From Candidatus Omnitrophota bacterium (GTDB taxonomy: Bacteria > Omnitrophota > Koll11 > Duberdicusellales > 4484-171), in assembly GCA_030692055.1 (NCBI GenBank), contig JAUYCY010000165.1:1-28315 (forward strand): 28,315 nt of DNA, given 5' to 3'. Within the stretch, counting starts at the first letter, position 1, and each line of letters begins with the position of its first letter. This document shows positions 8,483 to 16,277 of the stretch, one piece after another. The position numbers and the translations under genes are program-made. Below the pieces are notes generated by a model. The model worked only from the letters and a program-made list of their open reading frames with translations. It was not told the origin of the DNA and searched no databases.

Positions 8483-8542
8483 ATACCTGCATTGCTCCTT
8501 TAGCGTTACATAATTTAATTTTAAGCGGGAGAAAACAAAAAC

Positions 8543-9016
8543 TTATAAAGATAGCTTTGCCAGATGTGCGGGAGTAAGGTCAACAATATCTTCAACATCT
8601 ACTTCAATGAGATACTGAGGGTGCGGAAAGCGCGTTTCAGGATGGTGTAGCGATTTTCTATCCTCTTTTACATTTTTAATTAACCTTTTTGAGATTCTTT
8701 GGATTACCCGCTCTTCCCATTTTTTGATGATATGTTTTCTTATTCTTTCTCTTTCAACAATTTTTGCTTTACCTTTTAAGGTATATCCTATAAATAAATG
8801 CTCATCTACCGCGGTAATGCTAATTGTAGGATTTTTTTGTAAATTACTGAAGGTACGAGCCCTATAGATATCGATAAGATATACTTTGCCTTTTTTTTCT
8901 ATACCAACGATTCCTTTAGCGGCACAGTGTATTCTGCCGCGGTCGTCTATAGTAGAAACGATAACAAATCCTTGTTTTTCAAGGAAATTTATAACGTCTA
9001 AAGAAAGTTCTTTCAT
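8543..9016 (-). CDS. Pyridoxamine 5'-phosphate oxidase family flavoprotein
   Basis: A 157-aa split-barrel flavin-binding protein. The first half reads as a standard PNPOx-like fold: FLEKQGFVIVSTIDDRGRIH, IVGIEKKGKVYLIDI, then the phosphate-binding-type segment ARTFSNLQKNPTISITAVDE. The C-terminal part (RKSLHHPETRFPHPQYLIEV) is typical of a subgroup of small uncharacterised PNPOx-like proteins; it lacks the features of a true PdxH. The start codon directly abuts the stop codon of the upstream ZIP gene (9017), so the two are probably one transcript. The substrate is unknown, and a general redox or FMN/F420-like role is only a guess. Confidence 0.75.
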   Translation of the reverse strand: MKELSLDVINFLEKQGFVIVSTIDDRGRIHCAAKGIVGIEKKGKVYLIDIYRARTFSNLQKNPTISITAVDEHLFIGYTLKGKAKIVERERIRKHIIKKWEERVIQRISKRLIKNVKEDRKSLHHPETRFPHPQYLIEVDVEDIVDLTPAHLAKLSL

Positions 9017-9763
9017 TTATTTAAAAATATTCTCCAAAATTAACATTAACGCAAATCCCGCAACAAGCCATACTGTTGCAATTTTACCAAAACCTTCTCT
9101 GTGAGACTCTGGGATAATCTCTCCACTGATTATATAAAGCATGCAGCCGGCAGCGAACGACAAAACTACCGGAAGCAGTTTGGAAAAAAATACTACCAAA
9201 CTAACCCCTAAAATTCCGCCTATCGGCTCAATTAAGCCGGTCAATGCCGCGATATAAAAACTTTTTGATTTTGAATAACCTTTACTGCGCAGTGGAAGCG
9301 CAACTACCGTCCCTTCAGGGATATTCTGTACCGCCATACCTAATGCAAGGACAATTGCCTTTTTCATATCTCCTGCGCCAAAGCCAACACCAACGCTTAA
9401 GCCTTCGGGAAAATTGTGTATGGATATGGCTAGAACAAAAAGGGAAATCCTCCTCAGGTGTGCAGGATGAAAGCCTTCTATTCCACCCATAAAATGTTGG
9501 TGCGGAATAAACTTATCCGCCAGCTCTAAGAATACTACCCCTAAAATAAATCCTGATAAAACCTGCCATATGGTGCCTTTGGCTAACGCAGGCAAAAGTA
9601 AGCTAAAAAAACTTGCCGCAAGCATCACTCCCGCGGAAAAACCTAACATCGCAGAGTAAAATTTTTTATCGAACCTGTGGACGAAAAATACCGGAATAGC
9701 CCCTATGGCGGTAGCTAAACCGACCAATAACGATGCGACCGAACCTAAAAGAATGATTTCCAT
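9017..9763 (-). CDS. ZIP family metal transporter, GufA/ZupT-like
   Basis: A second ZIP transporter (248 aa), only distantly similar to the one at 2760-3509. The metal-site helices read SIHNFPEGLSVGVGFG and AVQNIPEGTVVALPL, the HNxPEG/xNxPEG pattern of the GufA/ZupT branch. After these comes GLIEPIGGILG, as in ZupT-type proteins, and a final GEIIPESHREG. About eight membrane segments are seen. It lies between the thioredoxin-reductase-like gene (12 bp upstream) and the PNPOx-like gene (directly downstream), so it probably belongs to the redox run. Likely metals are Zn, Fe or Mn. Confidence 0.88.
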   Translation of the reverse strand: MEIILLGSVASLLVGLATAIGAIPVFFVHRFDKKFYSAMLGFSAGVMLAASFFSLLLPALAKGTIWQVLSGFILGVVFLELADKFIPHQHFMGGIEGFHPAHLRRISLFVLAISIHNFPEGLSVGVGFGAGDMKKAIVLALGMAVQNIPEGTVVALPLRSKGYSKSKSFYIAALTGLIEPIGGILGVSLVVFFSKLLPVVLSFAAGCMLYIISGEIIPESHREGFGKIATVWLVAGFALMLILENIFK

Positions 9764-9775
9764 ATAGCTTGTAGT

Positions 9776-10687
9776 TTAAAATTTATGTGTTGATATATAT
9801 TTAAATGCCGCTAGGCACGCCTTAGAGCCTTCACCGCAGGCAATAATTATTTGCTTTTCTGGGACATTGGTAACATCTCCGGCGGCAAATACTCCCTCTA
9901 TATTAGTACCGTTATGGCAATCTACAATTATTTCGCCTAGCTCGTTATGTTTTACAATTTCACTAAAGTCAGAGTTGGGGATTAGACCAATTTCCACAAA
10001 TATCCCTTCAACCGCTAGCGTCTGCACTTTGCTTTCTTTTTCAATCTCCATACTTTTTACAAAATTATCCCCTCTAATACTTTTCACTTTTGTGTTATTA
10101 TATATTTCTACATTGGGTGCCTTCTCTAAAGTCTCAATCATTACCGAATCGCCTGTTAGGTTAGAAGCAATATTAATGATATATATTTTGGGGCATATTT
10201 TGATTAGCCCTAAAGCTGCATCAAGCGCAGAATTTCCTCCGCCAATTACTGCTACGTTTTTATCCTTGAATAATGGCCCATCGCAGGTAGCACAATAAGT
10301 TACTCCTTTATTCTTAAACTCTTTTTCGCCTTGCACACCTAGCATGCGCGGCCGTTTGCCAGTAGTAACAATAATTGTTTTAGACAAATATTCGGTTTTA
10401 TTAGTTATGGTTTTTATCAATTTTCCTTCTTTCTCTATATCTGCTACGTTTTCTGGCATATTCACTTTTATTCCAAAGGCACGCATATGCTCTTCGAATT
10501 TTAAAGCAAGTTCTGGACCGCTGATAAATTGATATCCAGTGTAATTTTCTATGTCTCCGCTTAAGGCTGCTTGGCCTCCAATATCTAAAGTTATCACTAA
10601 AAAGTCAATTTTTTTTCTGGCAGCATACACTGCGGCAGTAATGCCCGCAGGCCCTGCGCCTAAAATTATAAGTTCGCATGTCTTCAT
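9776..10687 (-). CDS. trxB: Thioredoxin reductase-like flavoprotein, AhpF-like NAD(P)H domain
   Basis: A 303-aa FAD disulfide reductase. FAD-binding GAGPAG is at 10-15, the redox-active pair CATC at 132-135, the pyridine-nucleotide GGGNSA at 149-154, and the C-terminal FAD motif GVFAAGDVT near 265. Where classical NADPH-dependent TrxB carries HRRxxxR, this protein reads IYIINIASNLTGDSVMIETL, closer to the NADH-dependent AhpF reductase domain. It may therefore use NADH or another donor to reduce a thioredoxin or glutaredoxin-like partner. The start at 10687 has no visible Shine-Dalgarno and is preceded by a GCGCATAGCGC palindrome. The neighbouring glutaredoxin, FmdB and flavodiiron genes support a redox-stress role. 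Confidence 0.88.
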   Translation of the reverse strand: MKTCELIILGAGPAGITAAVYAARKKIDFLVITLDIGGQAALSGDIENYTGYQFISGPELALKFEEHMRAFGIKVNMPENVADIEKEGKLIKTITNKTEYLSKTIIVTTGKRPRMLGVQGEKEFKNKGVTYCATCDGPLFKDKNVAVIGGGNSALDAALGLIKICPKIYIINIASNLTGDSVMIETLEKAPNVEIYNNTKVKSIRGDNFVKSMEIEKESKVQTLAVEGIFVEIGLIPNSDFSEIVKHNELGEIIVDCHNGTNIEGVFAAGDVTNVPEKQIIIACGEGSKACLAAFKYISTHKF

Positions 10688-10700
10688 AATTTATTACGCA

Positions 10701-10807
10701 AAACGCTAAGCGCATGGCGCATAGCGTTTAGGAATTTTAATTAAGGAAGTCTCTGCAAATTAATAATCGTTTTTTACGCTTTGCGCTGTGCTCTATGCGC
10801 TATGCGT
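10701..10807. repeat. GCGCATAGCGC-type palindromic repeats between fmdB-like gene and trxB
   Basis: Two related palindromic units: 10701-10729, where ACGCTAAGCGC mirrors GCGCATAGCGT around CATG, and 10776-10807, with ACGCTTTGCGC and GCGCTATGCGT around TGTGCTCTAT. They fill the space between the stop of the zinc-ribbon gene (10808) and the trxB start (10687) and would fold as one or two hairpins in the trxB leader. Confidence 0.6.
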
Positions 10808-11029
10808 TTAATGGCAGCTTGAACAACTTCCTCCAGAACAAGAACCGCAATTATGAGAAGACGAGCTTTTTTCAGGACTATTACTAGAGATTCCAAATAG
10901 AACAAATTGTTTCTCTAAGTTTTTACCGCCGCAGCTGGGGCATTTAAGCTCTTGTTTCTCTTGGTTCATCCCTACGAGAAAATCGTGCTTCTGCGAACAC
11001 TTCTTACAAAGGTAGGTATAAATAGGCAT
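10808..11029 (-). CDS. FmdB-type zinc ribbon protein
   Basis: A 73-aa protein starting MPIYTYLCKKC, the near-invariant N-terminus of the FmdB/CxxC_CxxC_SSSS regulatory-protein family. A zinc ribbon is formed by C8-x2-C11 and the later CPSC, followed by a Ser/Gly/Cys-rich tail ending CGSCSGGSCSSCH. I chose the ATG at 11029; the longer reading frame to 11086 has no ATG and runs into repeat sequence. The family is widespread and of uncertain function (named after a putative regulator of formamidase or methylamine genes). It sits in the redox run next to trxB and the glutaredoxin. Confidence 0.8.
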   Translation of the reverse strand: MPIYTYLCKKCSQKHDFLVGMNQEKQELKCPSCGGKNLEKQFVLFGISSNSPEKSSSSHNCGSCSGGSCSSCH

Positions 11030-11038
11030 GTTTTTAAA

Positions 11039-11180
11039 AATAACCAATAACCAAGAAACAAGATACAAACAAATTTCAATACACAATAACCAATGACCAA
11101 ACTGGTTTTAGTTTTTGTTTGATTATTGGAAATTGGTTATTGGTCATTGTTTGGTTATTGTTTCTTGGGATTTGGTTATT
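11039..11180. repeat. AATAACCAATGACC long imperfect inverted repeat
   Basis: The left arm (11039-11102) and right arm (11117-11180) are about 64 bp each and mostly complementary. Both carry runs of ATAACCAAT, AAGAAACAA and AATGACCAAAC. The unit fills most of the 176 bp between the glutaredoxin and FmdB-like genes and ends within 10 nt of the FmdB-like start codon. It looks like a MITE-type or folded-RNA repeat; no ORF lies inside. Confidence 0.65.
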
Positions 11181-11205
11181 TTACATAAGGAATGTATGCT
11201 TATAA

Positions 11206-11436
11206 TTATTTTCCCAAAAACTCATCTATGCGGCTTCTCTCAAAACCGACGATAATTTCTCCATCAATAATAATAACCGGAACGCCCATTTGGCCGGAAG
11301 TTTTTACCATTTCTTCAAGCGCTGTTTTATTGCTCGAAACATCAAAATCCTGATAAGACACTCCTTTAGAAGAAATATATTCCTTTGCCATTTTGCAATA
11401 AGGGCAGGTGGGTGTGGAATAAATTTTTATATCCAT
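11206..11436 (-). CDS. Glutaredoxin-like protein
   Basis: A 76-aa thioredoxin-fold protein. The active site is TCPYC (C11, C14), the cis-Pro loop is GVPVIIIDG (Pro53), and the C-terminal GFERSRIDEFLG matches the short glutaredoxin-family proteins found in anaerobes (NrdH/Grx-like, often annotated as Uxx-star family, here with Cys in place of selenocysteine). It probably reduces disulfides using the nearby TrxB-like flavoprotein. The start is 8 bp after the ferritin-like gene's stop, with a weak AAGGCG before the ATG, so it is co-transcribed with the flavodiiron cluster. Confidence 0.88.
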   Translation of the reverse strand: MDIKIYSTPTCPYCKMAKEYISSKGVSYQDFDVSSNKTALEEMVKTSGQMGVPVIIIDGEIIVGFERSRIDEFLGK

Positions 11437-11444
11437 ATTTCGCC

Positions 11445-11924
11445 TTACTTCTTTAGGAAATCTTTTAAAAGCGATAATTTTACCAGGTGATCTTTTTCTT
11501 CGTTAATTACTTTGTCCAAAATCGGATGTTTTTCGGTTAGAATATAAGTTCTCAGGGCAGAATAGGTAATAATTGAATCTTTTTCTATCTGTATGCCGAA
11601 ATCAATAGCCTCTATATCGGAGGAAAATCCCTCTTTCATCTTTTTTGTAATTATTTCGGGAGTAAAAATGTATTCTTTTGCAATAGCTTTTACGTATGCT
11701 TCATATTCACCGGGATTAAACTCATCAACAATATAATCACCTACTTTATTAAGTATTTCCTGAAATATCTTGCGGTGAGATTCTTCCTGTGTCTTTAAAA
11801 AACCCCACAGTTCTTTTACTTCCTTATCTTTTGCTTTCTTTTCTAAATCCTCGTATAATTTTCTACCGTTTTCTTCAACCTTAATCGCAATACGTAATAT
11901 TTCTTGCGGGCTAAAAATATTCAT
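11445..11924 (-). CDS. Ferritin-like diiron protein (rubrerythrin family, no rubredoxin domain)
   Basis: A 159-aa four-helix bundle with the paired metal ligands of the rubrerythrin/ferritin-like superfamily: Glu17/18, E47-x2-H50, Glu114 and E143-x2-H146. The C-terminal rubredoxin domain of classical rubrerythrin is missing, but a separate rubredoxin is encoded three genes upstream at 13118-13282. A role in reducing hydrogen peroxide or handling iron is likely from family and context. A good AAGGAG precedes the ATG. It lies 9 bp downstream of the flavodiiron gene. Confidence 0.82.
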   Translation of the reverse strand: MNIFSPQEILRIAIKVEENGRKLYEDLEKKAKDKEVKELWGFLKTQEESHRKIFQEILNKVGDYIVDEFNPGEYEAYVKAIAKEYIFTPEIITKKMKEGFSSDIEAIDFGIQIEKDSIITYSALRTYILTEKHPILDKVINEEKDHLVKLSLLKDFLKK

Positions 11925-11933
11925 GATAACTCC

Positions 11934-13115
11934 TTATTTAATTTTTAATAATGCTTTTATTTTTATGACTGTATCCGCGAGACTATTTAATTCTGTATTA
12001 TCAGGAACATACTTGAAATATTTACCCTCACCAATAAGCTCTATACCCGCTTCTTTAAGCGAATCCTCTAATTCCTTAAATCCTGCTTTTGCCCAGCCAT
12101 AAGAGCCAAAAGTAAAACCGTATCTATTTTTTGGCTTTAGTCCTTTTAAAAAAGTAAGAAATCCGCCGATACTAGGAAAAATCTTATTATTAAGGATAGG
12201 GCTGCCTATGCATACAACCTTAGACAGCATAATCTCGGTAATAATATCGGAAACATCGTTGGTTTTTAAGCTAAGTAATTTTGTAGGGATGTTTTCTTTA
12301 TCTAGCAATTCATAAAGCCTAATTGCCAAATTTTGCGTAGAATGCCACATAGTATCATAGATAACAACAGCCTTATTATCTGATTCGTAATTTGCCCATT
12401 TCTGATAAAGCGATAAAATTTTTGCTATATCTTCTTTTTGGCGCCAGATAAGGCCGTGCGAAGGGCAAATCATTTCTGTTTTTATATTTTTTAATGCTTC
12501 TAATACTTTCAAAACTTGTGCGCCGTAAGGCATAACAATATTGGCGTAATATTTTGTTGCTTCTTTATAAACAATATCCAGCCCAACTTCATCGGCGAAA
12601 CGCTCAGCGCTTGCATAGTGTTGGCCAAAAGCATCATTGGGAAATAAAATATTTTCTTCTTGATAATAGGTCGCCATAGAATCCGGCCAATGCACCATCG
12701 GCATGAGAAAAAATTTAAGATTTCTTTTGCCGATATTAAGCACATCGCCAGTATTTACCACCTTAAATTTCCAATTCTTTTTGAAATGCCGACGCAGGCC
12801 CTCTTCGCCTTTGGGCGAACAAACTACTTCTGCGTTAGGACAAAGCTCTAATAATCTGCCAATGGAACCAGAGTGATCCATTTCCGTATGATTGGAAATA
12901 ATATATTTGATTTGAGAAGGGTCAATAATTTCTTTAATCCTAAGAAGCATCTCGTCAAAGCCATAATGCTTCACCGTATCGATTAAGGTGGGCTTTTCGT
13001 CAATAATAAGATAAGCGTTGTATGAAGAACCGGAAGGCGTAGAGTAGCCGTGAAAGTTCCTTAAATCCCAATCTACATACCCTACCCAATAAACTCCTTC
13101 CTTTATTTTAACCAT
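11934..13115 (-). CDS. Flavodiiron protein (FprA-type flavoprotein)
   Basis: A 393-aa cytoplasmic oxygen (or NO) reductase that takes electrons from rubredoxin and makes water. The N-terminal metallo-beta-lactamase domain has the diiron ligands H76-x-E78-x-D80-H81, H142, D161 and H220. The C-terminal flavodoxin domain starts near residue 249 with VVIYDTMWHSTQNLA, the FMN phosphate loop. All ligands expected for an active enzyme are present. The rubredoxin gene stops 2 bp upstream, which strongly supports the electron-transfer pairing. With the ferritin-like and glutaredoxin genes downstream, this is an oxygen-detoxification operon of a strict anaerobe. Confidence 0.95.
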   Translation of the reverse strand: MVKIKEGVYWVGYVDWDLRNFHGYSTPSGSSYNAYLIIDEKPTLIDTVKHYGFDEMLLRIKEIIDPSQIKYIISNHTEMDHSGSIGRLLELCPNAEVVCSPKGEEGLRRHFKKNWKFKVVNTGDVLNIGKRNLKFFLMPMVHWPDSMATYYQEENILFPNDAFGQHYASAERFADEVGLDIVYKEATKYYANIVMPYGAQVLKVLEALKNIKTEMICPSHGLIWRQKEDIAKILSLYQKWANYESDNKAVVIYDTMWHSTQNLAIRLYELLDKENIPTKLLSLKTNDVSDIITEIMLSKVVCIGSPILNNKIFPSIGGFLTFLKGLKPKNRYGFTFGSYGWAKAGFKELEDSLKEAGIELIGEGKYFKYVPDNTELNSLADTVIKIKALLKIK

Positions 13116-13117
13116 AT

Positions 13118-13282
13118 TTAATCTTTAACTAATTCGAATTGGCTTTTGTCTGCGCCGCAGACCGGACATAACCAGGAATTTGGCAGCTTTTCAAAGGGCA
13201 CTCCCGGCTCAACCCCCCCATCAGGATCGCCTAATTCCGGATCATATATATAACCGCATACTATACATCTATATTTGTTCAT
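13118..13282 (-). CDS. Rubredoxin (54 aa)
   Basis: A complete rubredoxin, one-iron electron carrier: C6-x2-C9-GYIYDP in the first knuckle, the conserved DPDGGVEPG(V)PFEKLPNSW middle and C39-x2-C42-G in the second. All four iron ligands and the usual aromatic core are present, and 54 aa is the standard size. The ATG at 13282 has a strong AGGAGG six bases upstream (13289-13294) and a promoter at 13314-13341. Its stop lies 2 bp before the flavodiiron start, so it is the first gene of that operon and the likely electron donor to it. Confidence 0.96.
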   Translation of the reverse strand: MNKYRCIVCGYIYDPELGDPDGGVEPGVPFEKLPNSWLCPVCGADKSQFELVKD

Positions 13283-13313
13283 TATCCACCTCCTGCCTTA
13301 TAAAAGGATGATA

Positions 13314-13341
13314 ATTTTAGCATACTTTCAGTAAATGTAAA
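13314..13341 (-). promoter_or_regulatory. Sigma-70-like promoter for the rubredoxin/flavodiiron operon
   Basis: On the minus strand TTTACA (13336-13341) and TAAAAT (13314-13319) are 16 bp apart. Transcription would begin near 13307, giving a leader of about 25 nt that carries the AGGAGG site of the rubredoxin gene. Confidence 0.55.
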
Positions 13342-13353
13342 CGCTCTAACATA

Positions 13354-13509
13354 TTAAGTATTATTCTCTAAAATTTCTTTTATCTTCAATTCCCTATCAA
13401 AAGTTTTCGCTTCTTTACTTAAAAACCTATCTTCAAACGTAGGCATATTTTTCTTGTAGAACGTCCCCAATGTCCGCTTCAGAATGCCGAACAATATTCC
13501 TACCCTCAT
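13354..13509 (-). CDS. Small hypothetical protein (51 aa)
   Basis: An ORF starting MRVGILFGILKRTLG and ending in a charged helix (FDRELKIKEILENNT). The start codon overlaps the stop of the membrane-protein gene upstream in an ATGA arrangement, the same coupling used throughout this operon, which is the main reason to believe it is real. The first 15 residues are amphipathic or weakly hydrophobic, the rest is charged and probably helical. I do not recognise the family. It would be the last gene of the 9.8 kb lipid-type operon. Confidence 0.5.
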   Translation of the reverse strand: MRVGILFGILKRTLGTFYKKNMPTFEDRFLSKEAKTFDRELKIKEILENNT

Positions 13510-13889
13510 GATTGTTTTCCTAGCGCCCTCCTAGCGACAACGAATAATACTAAGAAAATCAAATCCAAAAAGGCAAAAATAAACCACATAATCGGCATAT
13601 TGCCCAATATCCAATGAGATATTACCACACCAGAATATGAGACCTTTAGTAAAATACCATAAAAGATTAAGTTACGATTGGCAAATGGATTTCTTGCAAT
13701 ATCAAGAAACATGATCCCAAAAATGACCAACAACAATGCTGGAAATTGGATATAACCCACATGGTTAGGCGGAGGCACATTGGTCAAACCGAAAAGCCGA
13801 TACGGTATAAGCAGAAATAATAACCCTAGAATGCCATCGTACAAGCCCGATACCACAAAAAATGGCTTAATCCATTTAGGTATCCCCAT
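13506..13889 (-). CDS. Small four-helix membrane protein, function unknown
   Basis: A 127-aa protein that is mostly membrane. Four hydrophobic segments are visible, at about residues 9-33, 48-62, 74-92 and 97-118, separated by short loops such as GLTNVPPPNHVGY and NPFANRN. A very strong Shine-Dalgarno (AGGAGGTG) precedes the ATG. I do not recognise a named family. It lies 58 bp after the radical SAM gene and is followed by a 51-aa ORF with an ATGA overlap, so it belongs to the same transcript as the lipid-type biosynthesis genes. It could be a membrane anchor or transporter accessory for the product, but nothing in the sequence shows that. Confidence 0.75.
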   Translation of the reverse strand: MGIPKWIKPFFVVSGLYDGILGLLFLLIPYRLFGLTNVPPPNHVGYIQFPALLLVIFGIMFLDIARNPFANRNLIFYGILLKVSYSGVVISHWILGNMPIMWFIFAFLDLIFLVLFVVARRALGKQS

Positions 13890-13947
13890 CCTTCACCTCC
13901 TTTTCTCCAGTTAATCCTTCTTTTATAATCTCATTTCCTTTGTTGTC

Positions 13948-15243
13948 CTACTTCAAGTAGTTTTCTATTACTTGATAGATTTCAGTACGATTACCCCTAT
14001 CCCAATCTGAATAAATTTTCTTGGCTAACTCTTTGTTCAACGGCAACATTTCTAATTTATTTTCCCTTACTATTTTCAGAATCTCAGGAGAATACCTCTC
14101 GCATAACCAACATTCGCCCGGCCCATCAAAACAACTCCTCATTCTGCTGTAAATTGTACTGAAATCTTCTTGACCTATATTCCCAAATGAAATATTCAAA
14201 AATTCACAAGGCTGAACATCTCCTTTTGCGTTAATATAAAATCTGTCTGTACCGCCGGCGGTACATCCGAACACTGTGGGATCTTCTTCAATAATTTGCG
14301 CAGAGATTGAAGGGTAATCTTTGTATCGCGCATCTTTGTTGAAAGCGTGCACCAACTCCTTCACTTTTTCCAAGTCTGCTTTGCTAAAATTCTCTACTCC
14401 TGACTCAAGCCATCCACCAGAAGGTTTAGGCTTTATTATTTGAACTACGCATGCCCCAAATTCTTTTGCTTTATCCATCAATTTCTGGAAATTCCCATTA
14501 TAAAAATCCTCATGCTTGAGACAGGAATTAAAAGATACGGCAACATCTGCTTCATGGCATAAGTGAATCCCCTCATTTAAAGTATCCCACGCCTTGTCAG
14601 ATTTCATAAACGTATTAACTTTTTCACGATCAGCGCTATGTAATGAAAACATTATTGCGGTAAGACCTAAACTTTTTAATTCTCTTAAACGTCCGATACT
14701 CATACCGTCGCCAGTAGAATTAACCCAAATCTCTGCACCTTGATCGATAGATGCACATAGTTTCCGCAAGCGATCATAAACCAGAAAAGGCTCCCCTCCT
14801 TCAATATTAAAAAAAGCCACACCTAAAGCTTGTAATTGCTTAACCGCAGCGATTGTTAAATCAATATCTATATCTTTCCCTAAATCTTTTTTCTGGTAGC
14901 AATGTTCGCAATTAAACCGGCATGCCGAAGTTACTGAAATCAACGCTGTGGTACAGGGAAGTTTTGCGTCAAATACCATAAACTTACGACAGGCAGTAAA
15001 AAATGCCTTTGAGGGGAAACGGGGTATATATAATCCAAGACGTACGGTGTTGCCGATTCTAACAAACTTGTTATGGTAGACTTTCGATAAAAAATAAAGT
15101 AGCCGTCTCAGAAATAGTATGTGTCTACGAAATGATATTTTACCTTTAATAATTTCCGGGAGGTAATAGAGCAGAATACATAACTTTACTCTGGTAGCAA
15201 ATAAAGGTTTTCTTAATCCGGTAATATTTCTCGCTTTAATCAT
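13948..15243 (-). CDS. Radical SAM protein with C-terminal SPASM-like Cys cluster
   Basis: A 431-aa radical SAM enzyme. The SAM-cluster motif is C108RFNC112EHC115, followed by NIEGGEP (about 150), the SAM-binding region. The C-terminus carries FGCTAGGTDRFYIN, GDVQPCEFLNISFGN and GECWLCERYS, a Cys pattern like SPASM/twitch auxiliary clusters. The first 100 residues are basic and hydrophobic (LCILLYYLPEIIKGK, HILFLRRLLYFLSKVY), which suggests membrane association, as expected for an enzyme acting on a lipid. It is the ninth gene of the operon, 2 bp downstream of the reductase gene. Candidate roles are C-C bond formation, cyclisation or methyl-carbon activation; which one cannot be told. Confidence 0.87.
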   Translation of the reverse strand: MIKARNITGLRKPLFATRVKLCILLYYLPEIIKGKISFRRHILFLRRLLYFLSKVYHNKFVRIGNTVRLGLYIPRFPSKAFFTACRKFMVFDAKLPCTTALISVTSACRFNCEHCYQKKDLGKDIDIDLTIAAVKQLQALGVAFFNIEGGEPFLVYDRLRKLCASIDQGAEIWVNSTGDGMSIGRLRELKSLGLTAIMFSLHSADREKVNTFMKSDKAWDTLNEGIHLCHEADVAVSFNSCLKHEDFYNGNFQKLMDKAKEFGACVVQIIKPKPSGGWLESGVENFSKADLEKVKELVHAFNKDARYKDYPSISAQIIEEDPTVFGCTAGGTDRFYINAKGDVQPCEFLNISFGNIGQEDFSTIYSRMRSCFDGPGECWLCERYSPEILKIVRENKLEMLPLNKELAKKIYSDWDRGNRTEIYQVIENYLK

Positions 15244-15245
15244 AT

Positions 15246-16277
15246 TTAACCAACCTGCTGTTTATACCAAGTAACCGTGTTCTTTATTCCCTCGTTTAAA
15301 CTATATCTACTTTTAAACCCCAACACCTGCTCAGCATTACGCGTTGAATATTCAATATTATCATAAAACATGTTTACTCTTCCCCGCGTGAGTAATGGGG
15401 GGCTTTTCACATTACATATAGTATATAACAACTCCGAGAAAAAGCCTAAGGGATAAACCATCCACTTAGGCAACAACTTCGGTTTTTTAACTCCAGCGTA
15501 TTGGCAGAATAAAGAAAATATGTTATCCATGTACTCACACACCTGGTCGCCAATAATAATACGCTGTATCCCTTTAAGCCGTTTGTTAAAAGCCAAATAA
15601 TAAGCTCGTGCAACATCAGCAGCATAAACTATATGGAATTTGTTTTTCCGAGATCCCGGAGATAAAGGAACCCCTTGCTCCGTTGACTTAATATATTGAA
15701 AAAATACCGTATCCAAGCCGTTCTCTCCATAAACCCATACCGGATCTAATATGGTCAAATTTATCGCTTCTCGTTTGGCAAAATCTATCGCTTTTTGGGT
15801 AGCAATGCATTTTGTGTCTCGATAATAATTTAGCTTACTAGGAAAAATGCTATCCAAAAAATATCGATAATGTGAGTTATAAGGAAAATCCTCATTTTTT
15901 ATCACGTTTGAATGCTCTTCCCCATATACTGCGTTTGTACCCGTAATAATCACGTCTTTTATCCCATTTGTTACACAGACATTAAGCACGTTGAGAGTGC
16001 CCTCGACATTCGTTTGATAAAAGGTTTTATAGTCACCCCAATCTTTTGCGTAAGCAGCGTTATGAATAACAAAATCATGTCCTTTAAAGGCATCTAGTAA
16101 TGTTTGTTGATCTCGAATGTCACCGTATGTAAACTCGACATTAAATTTTTTAATGGCCTCTAGATTACTATCCTTGCGTACTAGACAGGTAATCCTAAGC
16201 CCATTATTAGAGAATAACTTAACTATATGGCTTCCAAGAAACCCATTAGCACCGGTAATTACTACTTTATTGGTCAT
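15246..16277 (-). CDS. NAD-dependent epimerase / 3-beta-HSD-like reductase (extended SDR)
   Basis: A 343-aa extended short-chain dehydrogenase. The Rossmann motif is TGANGFLG (8-15), the catalytic pair is Y152-x3-K156, and the C-terminal half (FHIVYAADVARAYYLA) fits the 3-beta-hydroxysteroid dehydrogenase/dihydroflavonol-reductase and OleD-like group. In this operon, next to an alpha-oxoamine synthase and an ACP, the simplest role is reducing a ketone, comparable to the ceramide reductase of bacterial sphingolipid synthesis. That is inference. Its start overlaps the end of the ketosynthase frame by 11 bp. Confidence 0.85.
   Translation of the reverse strand: MTNKVVITGANGFLGSHIVKLFSNNGLRITCLVRKDSNLEAIKKFNVEFTYGDIRDQQTLLDAFKGHDFVIHNAAYAKDWGDYKTFYQTNVEGTLNVLNVCVTNGIKDVIITGTNAVYGEEHSNVIKNEDFPYNSHYRYFLDSIFPSKLNYYRDTKCIATQKAIDFAKREAINLTILDPVWVYGENGLDTVFFQYIKSTEQGVPLSPGSRKNKFHIVYAADVARAYYLAFNKRLKGIQRIIIGDQVCEYMDNIFSLFCQYAGVKKPKLLPKWMVYPLGFFSELLYTICNVKSPPLLTRGRVNMFYDNIEYSTRNAEQVLGFKSRYSLNEGIKNTVTWYKQQVG

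Noticed and set aside
9867..10298. 143-aa plus-strand ORF
   Set aside because: Opposite-strand shadow of the thioredoxin reductase-like gene; no domain signal.
11039..11180. CRISPR-like array
   Set aside because: The repeats are mirrored arms of one inverted repeat, not direct repeats with unique spacers, and no cas genes are present.
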